Below, piece after piece: positions 1 through 12,459 of a DNA stretch of 64,000 nt (positions are counted from its first letter, which is position 1; each line of letters begins with the position of its first letter). The notes under the pieces were generated by a model, which saw only the letters and a list, made by a program, of their open reading frames with translations, was not told the origin of the DNA and did not search any database. A program made the translations under genes and the position numbers. The DNA is taken from positions 248,001 through 312,000 of the forward strand of contig JACSYO010001808.1 of NCBI GenBank assembly GCA_016806645.1. Reading direction: 5' to 3'. Origin of the DNA: Ophiodon elongatus (Eukaryota; Chordata; Actinopteri; Perciformes; Hexagrammidae).

Positions 1-927
1 CATTGTTTACATAAAGGCCGCGTTGCATCGTAGGCTTTCTGTATCAGCAGTGGCGTAAAGAGTACACATCCATCTTTCCTGCCTCCTCCCCTTTCCCCAC
101 CTCTAATCTCTGCTCTCTCATCTCTCTCTGCAAAGAGGGAAGAAGGTTTGCCGAAATCTCAACGGATCAATTCGGAGGGGGACCTGCCCTTCAGGGGGAA
201 GGGGGGGGGGGGTGATGGGGGGCGAGGGAGAAGACGAAGTGATGAGAGTATAAGTGAAGCAGAGGAGCGGTGGAGGTGAGGAAGGGAGGGAAGAGGAGGG
301 AGCAAAGGGTGGGACGGAAGATAGATAGACGATGGATGGAGGACTGGGAGGAGTGAACGGAGGAGAGGACGATGTGACATTTACATATCGGCGCAGCATC
401 CCACCGCGCTGCGCAGACCAGCCAAACTGTCTAATAAGTCAGCCGCTAGTTGGCTAGTTTCCTGCTCTCCCCTCGGCTCTCTGCCCTAATAGGCCGTCTC
501 CACGGGATGAGAGGCATCCGTGCTATTAGTATCTGTCAATCTGGCTGAAGGAGGTGAACTCTGGAGACCCTTAAGGATCAGTGGCCCTTTGGGGGGGACT
601 TGGCGGCCCCTGTAAAGCCTCGGGAGAGATGGCCCCTGAAAGCCGTGAAAGCCAAAAACCCAGATCTTGGAAGATCTGTAGTTCAAGGCAGAGGGCAGAG
701 AAGAAGCTAGAAGGGATGGAGGCCGTGGAGGAAAATATATTGGCAAGAGAAAGCCTAATGAACCTCCTCTTTACCCAAAATGCTGACTCCTCCTAAATCT
801 GGTGCAGAGAAAGTCATGCATGTTATGATTCTAGTTAAAAAGAAAGATGTGTATGTTAAGCTTTTCAGGGAGTCAAAATGCTGCGTCATTTCAGTCTAAT
901 AATATTTGGGTGTCTAGTGAGCGGATA
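1..927. other. Geneless stretch, GA/G-rich part
   Basis: No gene is supported. About 160-360 is strongly purine-rich on the plus strand, with a 12-base G run at 201-212. The open frames on the other strand here are low-complexity Pro/Ser translations of that bias. The rest shows nothing recognisable. Confidence 0.7.
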
Positions 928-1308
928 TTAAAGGGGACATATAATGCAAATTTTCAGGTGGTATTTTGGGTTTCTTCTAGAACAAGTTTACATACTTTAA
1001 TGTTGAAAAAAAGACGTACTGTCACCCTTTGTTTTAGTGCCTGTCTCTTTAAGCTCTGCTCCGGAAAAAGCCCAGTCTGCTCTGATTAGCTTGCGAGAAA
1101 AATATGGTGCACCTTGTCAAAGGTAGTTCTAATGAGCCAAATCTGATTGACTTGTTGGATTACATGTTTTCTGATTTAGACAGCTCACAAAGAAAACTGA
1201 CTGGATTGTGTTATTTCACAGTTTGTGGGTTGGTAGGCTCTCCAGATACCCAGACGTGTGTACACAAGCACTGGGAAAGTGAGTTTTTCATAACACGTCC
1301 CCCTTTAA
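928..1308. mobile_element. MITE-like non-autonomous DNA element
   Basis: The segment starts TTAAAGGGGACATAT (928-942) and ends with the near-inverse ATAACACGTCCCCCTTTAA (1290-1308), so it has imperfect terminal inverted repeats bounded by TTAA-type ends. The interior, including the part reading AGTGCCTGTCTCTTTAAG near 1037, matches from memory a very abundant fish element with the same ends. It has no coding capacity. The TTAA ends could mean piggyBac-type mobilisation, but the superfamily is not settled here. The short open frames inside (847-1089, 1104-1337) are fortuitous. Confidence 0.6.
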
Positions 1309-1310
1309 AA

Positions 1311-1395
1311 GTCACGTCAAGTCAATTTTATTTATGATGCCCAAAACCACGAATTAGCTTGAAAGGCTTTACAATCTGCACAGCATGCGACCCCC
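1311..1395 (+). mobile_element. Fragment of a common teleost interspersed repeat
   Basis: It begins GTCAAGTCAATTTTATTTAT and continues with a GCCC..AC.A.AATTA..GGCTTTACAATCTG..CA.CATACGACC-like pattern. This resembles, from memory, a repeat scattered through percomorph genomes. It lies directly against the MITE-like element at 928-1308, so the two form a small insertion cluster. Its class (SINE or DNA element) is unknown to me. Confidence 0.5.
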
Positions 1396-3492
1396 TGCAT
1401 TTGTTAGTTATGTGACAATAATATTGTAAGATGTTTTTTTATGTGTGATTGATCACATGTTTTAAATAAACGTGGATAGAGTGGAAAAGAAAATATGTAC
1501 CCAAAACTTTCACATTCACAAAAAGAAACAAGATCTCAAAACAGACTCAAATAACCTGCAGAAGAGCTACTTCACCAACATCAGGCAGACTTCACTGTAC
1601 CACTATGAGAGGGGCAGGTTGCAGTTTTTTGGTATATGAAGGTAGTTTTTCCACAAATGTCCAATGCAGCTCAACGTGTGGATGACACCAGACAGTTGTC
1701 ATACAAGAGTAGAGAGTATTAAGTTGGGTTAGCATTAACCATTAAGCTTGCTCTGCTGCTACTTTAAGGTAATGACAGTATGAGTATGTGAGTGCATACT
1801 GTCTCCACCCCCCACCCCCCCCCACAGCACTCCCTCATGCATTGGTAATGAGGCGTAGGCTTATTGACTGAGGGCGGAGATAATCATATCTCCACCCCTC
1901 CCCTTGTCTCTACATTCTCTTACTCTCTCCCCAACCCCGGACATTCATCAGAAAGAGGATAAGGCATGTTTGTTGCATGTATATTGATTTGTGCCGATTG
2001 TAAGAAAGCGGGGAGACTCATTACGCATCAGAGATGGAGGCAGAGACACAGGGAGCCCACCAGGGGCCCGAGCGGTGTCTCTGCAGGCCGGCATGGTCTG
2101 CAGCTCGGATGATCTTCACCCCCGGATGAGTGCTCCCCCACCAAAACATCCACGAGTGACACACTGGAACAACTAGCACAGTTGTTTCCGGGGCAACAGT
2201 GCGGGTGAACGGGGTGCAAATTAATATCACCATGAAACTTCCTTGAAAGTTTTCGTAGTGTGATGTTTAAATACGCAAATGAGGCGTTATGTAATTGTAA
2301 CTTTTGGTGGATTTAGGAGAAATCTACAGATGCAAATAGACAAATAAACACTTAAATGTGTATTTTGGATGTTTTCATTCCACTAGTCTGTAAGACGACA
2401 GGTTAGGGAAGCAAAATAGTCTTTTTACATGCCGCTGGACTTTTATCTCTGTGACTGCTGCCAGATATCCTCTCCACTGTGAGCGTACGGCGTCACTGTT
2501 CAGCTCACCAGAAAGTCAGCAGCAGCTCAACGCTGCAGTCGAACAAAAGCCAACACAAGTACTGATTAGTTCTCCAAGCTTTCGCATCGCGCCACCTGTT
2601 TTTCTGAACCTTTCAACATCTAATGGTCGACACGCCACTTGGCATAACACGTGATGCCGCCATAGTGCAATAATGCAAGCTTCATCTTATCAATCTGACC
2701 CCGCGACCCCCACACTGAGAGGAACCGCAGCCCTTGAAAACAATCAAAGCGTTCAAAGTATCCTCTAGAAGTGCATTTGTTGCTCGTATTGTGGCTATAC
2801 CAAGAGTTGGGTCACTTCCACTCGGGCTAATGAGTTTGCTGGCAGCGTCGCTCTGTGTCTAATGACATCGTTGACACTGATGCTACATATTGTGTCACGG
2901 GCCTCTGGCAATCGCTCAGCAGCTGATGTCCTCACTTTGCCACCGGGGGCACACCGCCTGGCACGGTGGACTGACGGCTTTGGCAGGCCGCGGAGTCGCC
3001 CGCTGCTACTGTGGCACAGTTTGCAGGACACATCAATTTGTTCCCTGCTATTGTGAGAGACGATCTCTCTGGCGTGGATCCAGGGCCCGCCGCCTCGGCC
3101 TCATCTGCATATCTTTGTTATCCGGTGCCGGTTCTGAAGGCAGAGAAAGGTAGAGCGGAAAGATAGACAGAGGGATGACGAGTTGTGCCTCGCCATCTGG
3201 GCTCTGTTTCTTCAACGGCCACAAATTAAAACTCAACCTGTATAGAGAGGAGGAAGGGTGTGGGGGGGTGGGGGGGGGAAATAGAATTGTCAAAAGGCAA
3301 CAATACTTCTAATCTCTTTCTCCCTCTGTGCATTTTCAAAAAGGGGGTGGGGGGGAGAGGAAGAAAGGCGCTTTAATAATTAGAGGGGTAGAAAGCTCAA
3401 ACAGATGAAACAATGTCCCCCTCCTTTTTTTTCTCCCCCCCTATCGTCTGTAATGACTCGAGCGCTGATGGAGAGGGCTCTTTGAGGATGAC
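1396..3492. other. Geneless stretch
   Basis: No gene or recognised repeat. It holds a C-rich run near 1806-1825 and a G-rich run near 3260-3278. Mixed composition otherwise. A CTCF-like match lies at 2057-2070 (see findings). Confidence 0.6.
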
Positions 3493-3514
3493 ATTCAAAT
3501 GCTGACATTTGAAT
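3493..3514. repeat. 9-bp-arm inverted repeat, POU/SOX-like
   Basis: ATTCAAATG (3493-3501) and its exact reverse complement CATTTGAAT (3506-3514) are separated by CTGA. The arms resemble degenerate octamer half-sites. It may be a protein-binding palindrome or chance; on its own the signal is weak. Confidence 0.5.
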
Positions 3515-4260
3515 TATGTCTGTTTATCAGAGGGAGAATGGCCCGCCCGCTTTTGTTGTGCATCCTTCTGCGCGCGGGCTCGCCGGCTGCAGGTACTCAA
3601 GCTGGCGCGTTCATTTTAAAATCACGCGCACACGCACACACAACGCATAATGGCTCAGAGGAATCCTGAAGGGGCAATTTTGGATGGTTTTGTAAAAGTA
3701 CGGGGAGAGTGTAGAGACAGTGTACACTAAAAACTTTAATGGGTTTTATTTCAAGCATTTACAGCAGAAGAGCCATCAAATTGTAACAACCAACATAAAA
3801 TCACTCATCGTCACTAATCCCCGACTGTATTGCCAGTTTATCTGCATGGCTTATTTCCTCGTGAGGACAAGCGCGGACACCATTTTGTGGCTAAAATGCT
3901 AAATTCCGTCACAATCCATGTTAACCTTCAGGAAGCATCATACACTTAAAGGGAGATCAAATTTGCATGGGGAAGATTTATTGTCTATCAGCAAATGGGT
4001 TGCAATGCAAAACAAAGGCCACTCCGCAGTGGTGTGGTCCCTCCTCGGCTGCTTGTCAAAGTTGGGATCTAAAATCGGGACGATCCATCACGTTGGCACA
4101 TGAAAAATTATGGAATTCACCCCGAGGAAATGTATTCACGGGACGCTGGTGTAAATGGCTGTTTAACAAAGGCATTCAGAAGTCAGCGGTAAACGCAGGT
4201 CTGCAAGGTGCGCAAAGCCGAGGGGAGGGGTGGGAGGGGAGAAGGGCTGAGGACGGGAGA
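3515..4260. other. Geneless stretch
   Basis: No gene. Contains a short interrupted CA-rich piece near 3627-3641 and nothing else recognisable. Confidence 0.6.
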
Positions 4261-4525
4261 GAAAAACTGCACCCGCCAATTATCAGGCTCGCCATCTGAG
4301 GGCTATTTCACCGCTGTACTCCGCCTGCATATTACATATCACAAGTGAAATATTTAAACAAGCATACATATTGAAACGCTCAGCCGGCTGGTTTGATTGT
4401 CAGAAGGAGCCCTGCTGAAGCTGCTGGGAGAGAAGTGGGAGGCAATTATCTGCATTTCTCCATTAATTATTGCAAGAGAGTTTTAATTTTCTGCTTATGT
4501 GGAATTATCTGTGAGGGCATCGCTA
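4261..4525. promoter_or_regulatory. Candidate conserved non-coding element (homeodomain-rich)
   Basis: Three AATTATC(A/T) motifs occur here (4279-4286, 4444-4451, 4503-4510), plus ATTAATTATTGCAA at 4462-4475 and a TGATTGTCAG-type PBX-like site near 4395. The segment is free of simple repeats and has the mixed AT-core texture typical of vertebrate developmental enhancers. Conservation cannot be measured here, so this is inference from motif density only. Confidence 0.3.
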
Positions 4526-4765
4526 TAGTATGAATTGATATTTGTGTATACCTACGGTCAGTGTGTGTGCTTTGATTATAATATATGCATATCTATAGGT
4601 TGGCAGGATATATCTTGATGCATTAACACGTGTCCATGTATGAATATGTCTATATTTTTTTGCGTAGTTTATAGATATGTGTCTGATCATTTGCAGTTTT
4701 TACAACTTAAAAAAAACCAATGTCAGTATTGCACTTCCATAAAGTTGGAGACTGCAAGACATTTA

Positions 4766-5105
4766 TTTAATTAATAATTGATCCAACAAAAGCTGTGACA
4801 TTCTGACTTTTGCAATTTAGTTTGGTTCACGCACATTTCCCATAATGCAGTGCGATGGTGTCTTGTAATGCTCACATTTCCACCCACAGTTTGTAACGCA
4901 GACTTATTCAAAATATGCTTATGTAACCCTGATGACATCACTATGACATCATCAGGCTTAGTTTCCCAGACTCGGACAAAGCTCCTCCAGAGCAACAGAA
5001 GTCATTAAACAACGGTGTTACAGGCTGAGTCGTGCTCACCATGACGAGGAAGAGGATCTTCACTTTTAAAACGAGTGTATTGTCCCTTTAATAAAACCAT
5101 GAATG
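4766..5105. mobile_element. Likely teleost interspersed repeat
   Basis: The segment carries a CATAATGCAG-type box, a TGACATCA pair (4934-4950) inside an 8-bp-arm inverted repeat (CCTGATGA 4928-4935, TCATCAGG 4949-4956), a CTCCTCCAGAGCAACAGAAG stretch and a TGTCCCTTTAA end at 5081-5091. This layout resembles, from memory, a repeat common in percomorph fish. Terminal inverted repeats were not found, so the class and exact ends are uncertain. Confidence 0.4.
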
Positions 5106-5186
5106 GTTGAATTGCTGAGCAGTTATGCTCTAAATGACAATTTTATCCATATTTTCTTCCAAAATTGTGAAAATGTACAGTATGTG

Positions 5187-5190
<4 letters not shown>

Positions 5191-5216
<26 letters not shown>
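5191..5216. repeat. (TA)n microsatellite
   Basis: About 12 TA units in an AT-rich flank. Confidence 0.9.
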
Positions 5217-5217
<1 letters not shown>

Positions 5218-7850
5218 TTTATATTACAGTATACTGTGTTACATCTCTGTTACATGCAAGTTTAAGTGTATATACTGTATACCAGTAAAAATAATGTTTT
5301 GTCCACTCTATATATTTTTGCATATTTACTTGTACATCCCTCTGCAGGTAAGTGGAAGTCACATGTTGGTGAAACAATTTAAAACAAAAGTATTTCTGTA
5401 TAAATGCACATACATTATGTCTGTCCATGTGTGTTTTTCATTCCCCCGCCCCGATAACACAGTCTCAACATTCACAATGAGAACCTGTATGCAAATCCCT
5501 CTCCCCTCCGGTGGATGAGCTGTATGATCACCATATTGGCATGTGAAAATAATATAGATTGGGAACGTGAGAGGGAAACCAAGTGGAAAATGAGATGATT
5601 GCTAAAGTATGTTCTGCCCGATAAACTGAAATTGCATTTGTCTAAGTGCTTGCAGGAGCCAGTCCATATAAACGTCTTGATGTTGAAACTCTTTAAGGTA
5701 GACGTTGATAGGCGTTGCGCAGAACAATCAGGTTATCCAGCAGGACGTGTTCTTATAAGTAGAGCCTTTTCACCCATATTCTCTCATTGTCGACTTAATT
5801 CTTTTTTCCTGGCAGTGACCACAGCGTTGGCTGTTTGCAGTTTATTCCACTCTTAAGGTGGGAAGGTCCAGCTCAAATCCTCCCTGCGCCTGCTTTTAGT
5901 CTCTCGGGGAAAGCATTGTTCAAATTCACTATGTTTCCCAGCAGGCCTGAAGGCCCAGCATGCACTGAGTGCCGCCTCATGTTCGTGGTCTTTCAGGGCG
6001 GGGGGGGGGCTAAGCAAGGTATTTACAGTTCATCTGACCACTCACTGTGGACAATTGATTCAAAGTGTGTTCCAGCCGAGCCACGAGCTCCCCATGCGAC
6101 ATCGTTCACAGGGGTTACTCCAACATGAGGCTTCCTTAAACACGGCCACTGTAGTTTATTTGGATTCAATCCCACACGCGGCGTCCGGCCGCTGTAAATA
6201 CTCCACGTGTATCACTCCACTGCTGAAAATAGTCCCCGACAAAAGCACTATTTCCTCCTGTTTGAGTAAAGATGGCTAAAATCTACATCGCGTTATGAAA
6301 AATGAAACTGTATATATTTGTGAAGGAGCTTTAAAAACATGGAGCTGCATGCCAAGGGACAGGGTAGGAAAGTTGGAAAACATTGACAGACTGAAGAACA
6401 AATTTTTTGATTTTGCTATTTTCATTGACTAAGAAAAAATAACGAAATAATACTACCCTTATATTCTAAGGGAAAGATCCACCATGCTTTCTTTATTCCC
6501 ATAATTAAGGCGTTTATGGCCTTTTTTTGGCTCACAGAGATGATAAGATGACACATTGACATATTCCCTGCATTGATATAATGACATTTGATGGGAGCTC
6601 ATTGTTTTCATTGATCATATGCATCATAAAAGAGGCAGAATTTCTTCTCTTGAAATTGTATATACCAGAAGGTCATATTTAGCTTACTCCGCTGACTAAT
6701 AATATTTTTGGCAAATTCTTTCTGCTATATACAAACAAGGAGGTAGATGGAAAACTGACTCGCACCACTTTTGTCTGTGTGTCCAAGGATGGTTGCTTTC
6801 ACGAGGTAAAACATCCCGACGGCACAAAGTTTAAATTTACCAGCTCATGAGAATCAGCGACGCCCAGAATCAAAGATGTCACGCGGCGCTGTGACTGACA
6901 GCAGCTTTGTCGCCCGACACATGAGGTGTAATGTGTCATTTCCAAACAAACAACCCCTTCTCTTACAGGTTAGGGTCAAGCTCAGCCGAGGTCAAGCCCC
7001 ACGTACAACACCAGGGTTGTTGAAAACACACAACAGCCCCTTTGTTCCGGGAGTTCCTGCTTGAGTGAACACGCTTTGGGTTGAGACTGCTGTTTTCATT
7101 TAGTTGTTGCTCCTGGGGCAGTTTTTTTCTTCCCCTCTTCCTACTCCTCCCTAGATTTCATCGCCCATACACTGGGAGATGATTTTGTGAATGAAACCAT
7201 GCATATCCCCGCAGCCTTTATGATGGTAATGACTAGCAGCGGAGGAACAATGGAGGCAGAATGCTGGGATTCAGGGGTTATGGTTGTGGGGAAGAAAAGG
7301 AGGTGCGTGTGAGTGCGTCTGTTTGTGTGTGTCGCTGATGGGTGAAAACCTCCAAAATGTCAAACAACAGCTTTGCCTTTAGCTTGCTGGTAAATTTTTT
7401 TCTTCAACAAGAAGGTTGTCAGAACATTACGCTTTTTGGCAGAAAATGAAAGATGGCAAAAGTGAAGAATTTGTTCTGTTCCAACAAATAATTTGGACTT
7501 TTAAAGACCCTCAGACGTTACACAAGTCCTAAAGTCCTAAAACTGATGGCTGACATCCAATTTCTCCAGACCAATTGTTTATTTATATTATGAAAAATCT
7601 CTGAAAGCTTATCTTTAATATTTGAGACATGCTGAATGTTGATTTTGTGGTCTATTTCTGAAGAAAAACTCATAACAACATAAACGGTTCTGCCCACACC
7701 TGCAAGGGCACAGAGGTTAACAAGTGGGGAAGAAATTTGCATGCGACATTATTGAGAGTATATCTGTGTGCAATCGCGTGGATGCGTCTTCGTTTACATG
7801 CGAGTGCTTCGTTGCAACTGTTTGTTTTTGCATCTGCATGTGTGTATCAG
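5217..7850. other. Geneless stretch
   Basis: No gene or clear repeat was recognised over 2.6 kb. There is a G run at about 6000-6009. Two widely spaced nuclear receptor half-sites (GGGTCA, AGGTCA) lie near 6972-6993. Nothing else stands out. Confidence 0.55.
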
Positions 7851-7863
7851 GGGTCAGAGGTCA
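7851..7863 (+). promoter_or_regulatory. DR1 nuclear receptor site
   Basis: GGGTCAGAGGTCA is a direct repeat of the RGGTCA hexamer with a 1-base spacer, the site type used by RXR heterodimers, HNF4 and COUP-TF/NR2F. It is one of three exact matches in this window. Occupancy is unknown. Confidence 0.4.
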
Positions 7864-9479
7864 TCATCAGGCCTCCCCTCCCTCCACCCCCTCCTCCAAG
7901 ACACCCTTAATGCCCATCTGCCGACGCCAACCTCCCTCGCTTTGTGGCGTTCGCATCTCCGATTGCACAGCAGAAGACGTGTCAACACACAACTCGTCTG
8001 GCATTGATCCCTTCGCCATGGCAACGCCAAGCAAGGAAACAAATTTCATTACAGTGCCGGGTAGAGCCAGTGAGGAAGATAGATACCGAGAGTTGGCAGG
8101 AAGTCAAGAATGCCAAACGTTTCTGGCCGCCCCTGCAGCCCGACAAAGGGCTCCGACAATTAGGATGAAAAATAAGCCTGCTGTCCGGTGGTGTGGTCGG
8201 CTGTCCGCCATCCTTCAGCTGCCCTCCACGGAATCCCTAACCGGCCCGACCTCCCCAAATCACGTCTTGAAATTAATACTTGTCATTCCACTGCAGAGGA
8301 ATGGAAGTTAGAGGGAGGCTGGTGACACTTTGAGTAAAAAATGTATGTTTAACAACCAGGTCTGGTTGATTTGTGAGTCAACCTGCAGCCAGTTTCAGGA
8401 AGCCGTTCACTTTGCAGATCTAAACATTTTTTTTTAATGTTTGAAGCAGGTAGTCTGAAATGTAATCAAGCGAAGAAGAGTCTGCAGTGTGAAAAGGATA
8501 AGGACATCCCATAAACGCCCCCACTGTTTGATTGACAGGTGGTTGCTGGCAAGAGCGGTACATAAACACCACAGCAAGAAAGAAATCCTTCCACAGCTTA
8601 AAAATGATTTTACTCAAAATCAAATTAAAACCCAAATTAACTGATAAGCTGACAGAAAAATGTCTTCTCGAATGTATATTGAATATCTTTTGGTTTCAAT
8701 TAAAATTGGAAGTTTCACCTTAACCGTTTCCCTATTTACAGGAATTGTATTGACTATATGATTCATTGATTAATCATTAGATTCAAAAACAACTGACCAC
8801 AGCAGCTAATATACAGAATGGATTTATTGAGAAGTACATGAGTAAATGTGTTTTGTTCCTCTCCATATGAAACCACTGTATCATCCAGACATCTGGCAGT
8901 GCTCCTTCCACCAGACGGCTTTCCCCGTGACACACAGTGTGGCTGAAAATTGAGGGGCCGCTGCGGTTTAATCGTTATGTGATTGCTTGAGCATGTTACA
9001 GCTTGTAGGCACAGAGACATAGACCACACCAGCAGACACACACTCGTACAGACCTTAATGCGCATAGACACACACACACACACATGCATGCATGTTCGCA
9101 GGTGTTCCCAGACACACACATGTACAGTACGTGAAGGCTTCTGCATGTGGCAGAAAGTTTCAACAGCTCTTGCAAACTGATTAGACTGATTTCACCACGT
9201 CATTGATGTTGACATGCAAGATTAGCCAATCACCGAGCTGTAAATCCATCAACTGTAACCATATGGTGGTGATGGCAAAGTAAACACTGTCATTTTATGA
9301 ATACAATATACATAAAATATCATGTTTAAGCCGTTTTAAGCCAATTTAGCATCAACTGCTGCTGCTAGCAGGTAACCGCTCCGTGGTAGGTGTGTGTGCA
9401 GCGTCGGTATCAGTGTAGGGCTGAGAGCAGGCCTTGCTAATCCCTCACAGTAGGTCAACCACTCAAGGAACTGCAGCCA
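7864..9479. other. Geneless stretch with the longest non-repeat open frame
   Basis: The 195-codon frame at 7724-8311 overlaps the start of this stretch. It has no recognised domain, and its length is near chance expectation for the window. An X-box-like CGCCATGGCAAC lies at 8014-8025. A (CA) array lies at 9069-9084. No exon structure was found. Confidence 0.5.
8529..8538 (+). promoter_or_regulatory. PBX-MEIS composite decamer
   Basis: TGATTGACAG is the exact consensus for PBX with MEIS/PREP. It is followed directly by GTGG, which also creates a CAGGTG E-box (8536-8541). Function is inferred from the motif only. Confidence 0.35.
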
Positions 9480-9660
9480 TTATCGGCTTTAGCTTCATTT
9501 TATTAAATTGCCACATCCCTGTTGTGTGTTAATGGGCTAATTTGTACCGACACCGAGCAAAGGATACAATCAATGATATGGTTTTATAAGGAGGCTTAAT
9601 CAGATAACAACTTTGTTCTAGCCGGTAATTAGAAACAGGAGTCAGGCTGGAGGAGGAGAC
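9480..9660. promoter_or_regulatory. Candidate conserved non-coding element
   Basis: An AT-core island contains TTAATGGGCTAATT (9529-9542), an ATCAATGATATGG stretch, a TTTTATAAGG Hox/Cdx-like site near 9582, GGCTTAATCAG (9593-9603) and TAATTAG (9626-9632). Motif clustering is suggestive, but conservation was not tested. Confidence 0.28.
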
Positions 9661-12438
9661 CAGACCTTTCTCAGCCTGTGCCCCGGTGCACCGTGGGAAT
9701 GCAGGTCGGAGGTCAATTTCAAAATTAGTTAAGCTTGACGGGCTGCCACTGACCTGCACAGGTGCTCCCACTTCCCCTGCTGCTCTGCACTTCCTCCCGC
9801 CACCCGGGGGTCACAGACGTCGGGCCCCAGCCTCCCTGCCCTCCCCCATCCTCGCCCCCTCTCCACCCAGCTCCCCAGGACCAGTTTTGATCCATTAGCA
9901 GAACCACGATAAACCCCAGGCCTGCTGAGAAGACCAAAGACCACCATCGGGCTAATGCAAAGCTTAAGCACATTCAGCAGAAGAACACATCAGGCTGAGT
10001 GTTTGAGCACCTTGTGCTGTAGCGTTGCTCGGTGAAGTCTTGGCACGCAATCCACTCCTCAACGACATCGAACATCAACTGAAGGGGAGTTTAAGAGTTA
10101 AATCTGCTTTTACACACACAAACATGAAAACTAATTTCCCTCCCTCCCTTCCCTTCACCTCCTCTCGGGCTGCCGTCTGTACTCTCAGTATGTTTTTTGG
10201 TAAGGGGGGGTTTGTTATTGGCGCGTCCGACTGAGAGAAGAGAAGCTAGGCCGTTGTTTTTGAGCCCCGCTGCGGCGTGGCCTCCCGCTGCTTGGCCTGC
10301 CATGTGTAATTAAACATTTGGCCTCCACAATTACTCAGCAGTGTACACATGCCCGCGTCAGGCCTTGCAGAATATGCATTTCAAAGAGCACCGAATCCCC
10401 TAAAAGTGCTGAACTGACAGCAGTAAGGGGAGAACCTTTAGGGTGGGGTTGGGGGAGGAAAGAGGAGGGTGAGATTGGGGGAGGGGGGGGGGGGTGTCCA
10501 CAGGGATGGACTGATTAGAAAATAAATTAAACCTGAAGTAGAAGTTTAAACTGGACCAGAGAGGCAGTGTCTGGCAGGTATAGGCTACAGCATACAAACA
10601 ATCATTGTTAGTCCTCTTTGCATCATAATAAATCAAAATTTGTCAAATCAGAATGTGAATTTATGGCTCAGAAAAAAAGCAGAGTAGGTAGAAATGTCTG
10701 CTCCTGCTGAAACAAAACGTGCCTGTAACCGTGACCAAAGCGGTGTACCAACCAACTAAAGCTTCGTAACACCACCACATATGGAGACAAGCTTCTAATA
10801 GGAATTAAAATACTGTTGTTTCACTTTACGATTCAGGGCGACCGTTACCCCATCAGGTATCTCTCGATGTCACTGCAGCCACATGGCCGAGGCGGAAAAC
10901 CCGAGGCAGTGGAACGTCTCAACATCAAAACCATCTTGGCGCTGCCACCGGCCTTCTGTTTGCCTCCCGACAGTAATGAGATTCACGCGCAGCCGTCGTC
11001 TGACAACAGAACCGTTTGGAATTTATGCGAGCACATACATTAACATTTGACATTGTGTGTCCACGGGTGGAAAGGTTCGAACTCGTAACCTGCCGTTAAG
11101 GGAAATAAATAAATAACAACAGAAAACAACCGTTTAAACAGCCGGAAGAAATGAAAATATTGATTTGTTCAACATCGATAAACGTGAAGGAAAAAAAATA
11201 CATTGCAGTTCTTTAAGCAAAACGGCTGCGACAACTTTTATTTTGTATTATTGGATTCTATTTTCAGGGAAATATTTTGAACGTGACCTTCGGGGACCTT
11301 GACAGTGCCGTCACACACCCTTCAACTTTGTGTAACCGAGTCGGAGCTTCCCAGAGACACTAAAGCTCCTCGTGAAATGACAAACCGGCAGCTCAGGCAC
11401 GCAGACAAATACGACACCCGCCGCCAACACCGTATCGTGACTTGAGGAGCGGCGCGCTGGCATCCAGCCGTCACTCAGACTCCCCGAGACTTGAAACACC
11501 TCAGCATTCTGCCTCCGTGAGAAAACAAAACTCCCCTTTCCTTCCCCTCCAGTTTGCCGAGACATGTGAAATCTGCCACGTTTCTGTTATTGATAAGCTT
11601 TGACAAAAAGTCTAAAGTGAGTGCAATAATGCAATAAGCTGGGACCTAACAGAGAGAGGAGGATGGTAGAGTAGAGTGTCGGGTGTCTCTCTCTCTGCTG
11701 CATGTGCGTGAAGAGGAGACTAAGCTGCACACAAATAAAATTCAGCACACAAACACTCATCCTCTAGAGTTCCCCCGTGAACAATGTGGGTTTTAAAAGA
11801 AGAAACCCCTCTGCCAGGCCCTTGTCAGCGCTGAAAGCTACCAACACATCACGGAGACGTTGGCAGCACCACCTGCCTGTGAGGCCCCAGTATCCCCTCC
11901 TCAGCCTCTTGTGTGCCATAGAGGTGCCTGTGTCCATGTCCCTCTATTGTGGCGTGGACTGGAGGGGGTATTGTGAACCTTGTCAACGGCGCTGCCATCT
12001 CCGTGCCAGCTGGCCGGGTGCGAGCGGCGAAGGGGGCGAGGAGGGAGCGAACAATGCAAAGATCTGTGCACAATGGGCAGCCGCGGAAAGGCAGGCATTG
12101 TTCCCGCCATGATCGGCCATGCCAGCTTCCCCGTGCCGCCGCCGCTCAAAAGCAACATCTCGTTAAAGAGGGGCTGAATTTTTTTACCCAGAAGCACTGG
12201 GTTCAGATATGAGAAAGGTGCCCGACATGTAGAGTAAGGTGCACCTTTTCATCGACATGGTTTCCATTTTCTTCTCTTAAAAACATCCACATGTGCACTC
12301 CGCACGCACGCACATACACAGATATCCCCTCGCCCTGCAGCCTTAACAAGCACCAAAGTCCCTCTTTTGAAATCAAAGAGTGAAGGGAGGGGAGGAGCGG
12401 CTTTAAGGGAACGTCTGGAATCCATCTCAGATTGAGAA
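9661..12438. other. Geneless stretch
   Basis: No gene. Contains C-rich sequence at 9770-9880, a G-run tract at 10440-10496, and a TAATTAAA/CACAATTACTC pair at 10306-10335. A GGTTCGAACTC stretch at 11074-11084 resembles a Pol III B box but has no A box upstream. Confidence 0.55.
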
Positions 12439-12459
12439 ATCCAACCATCGTGGTTGGAT
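12439..12459. repeat. Short perfect hairpin
   Basis: ATCCAACCA and TGGTTGGAT are exact 9-base complements around a TCG loop. There is no T-run beside it and no gene, so no terminator role is claimed. Confidence 0.7.

Noticed and set aside
7724..8311. 195-codon open frame as a gene
   Set aside because: No recognised domain, no splice or promoter context, a mixed low-information sequence, and a length near chance expectation for this amount of DNA.
11074..11084. tRNA or tRNA-derived SINE (GGTTCGAACTC resembles a B box)
   Set aside because: No A box or cloverleaf arms at the right distance on either strand.
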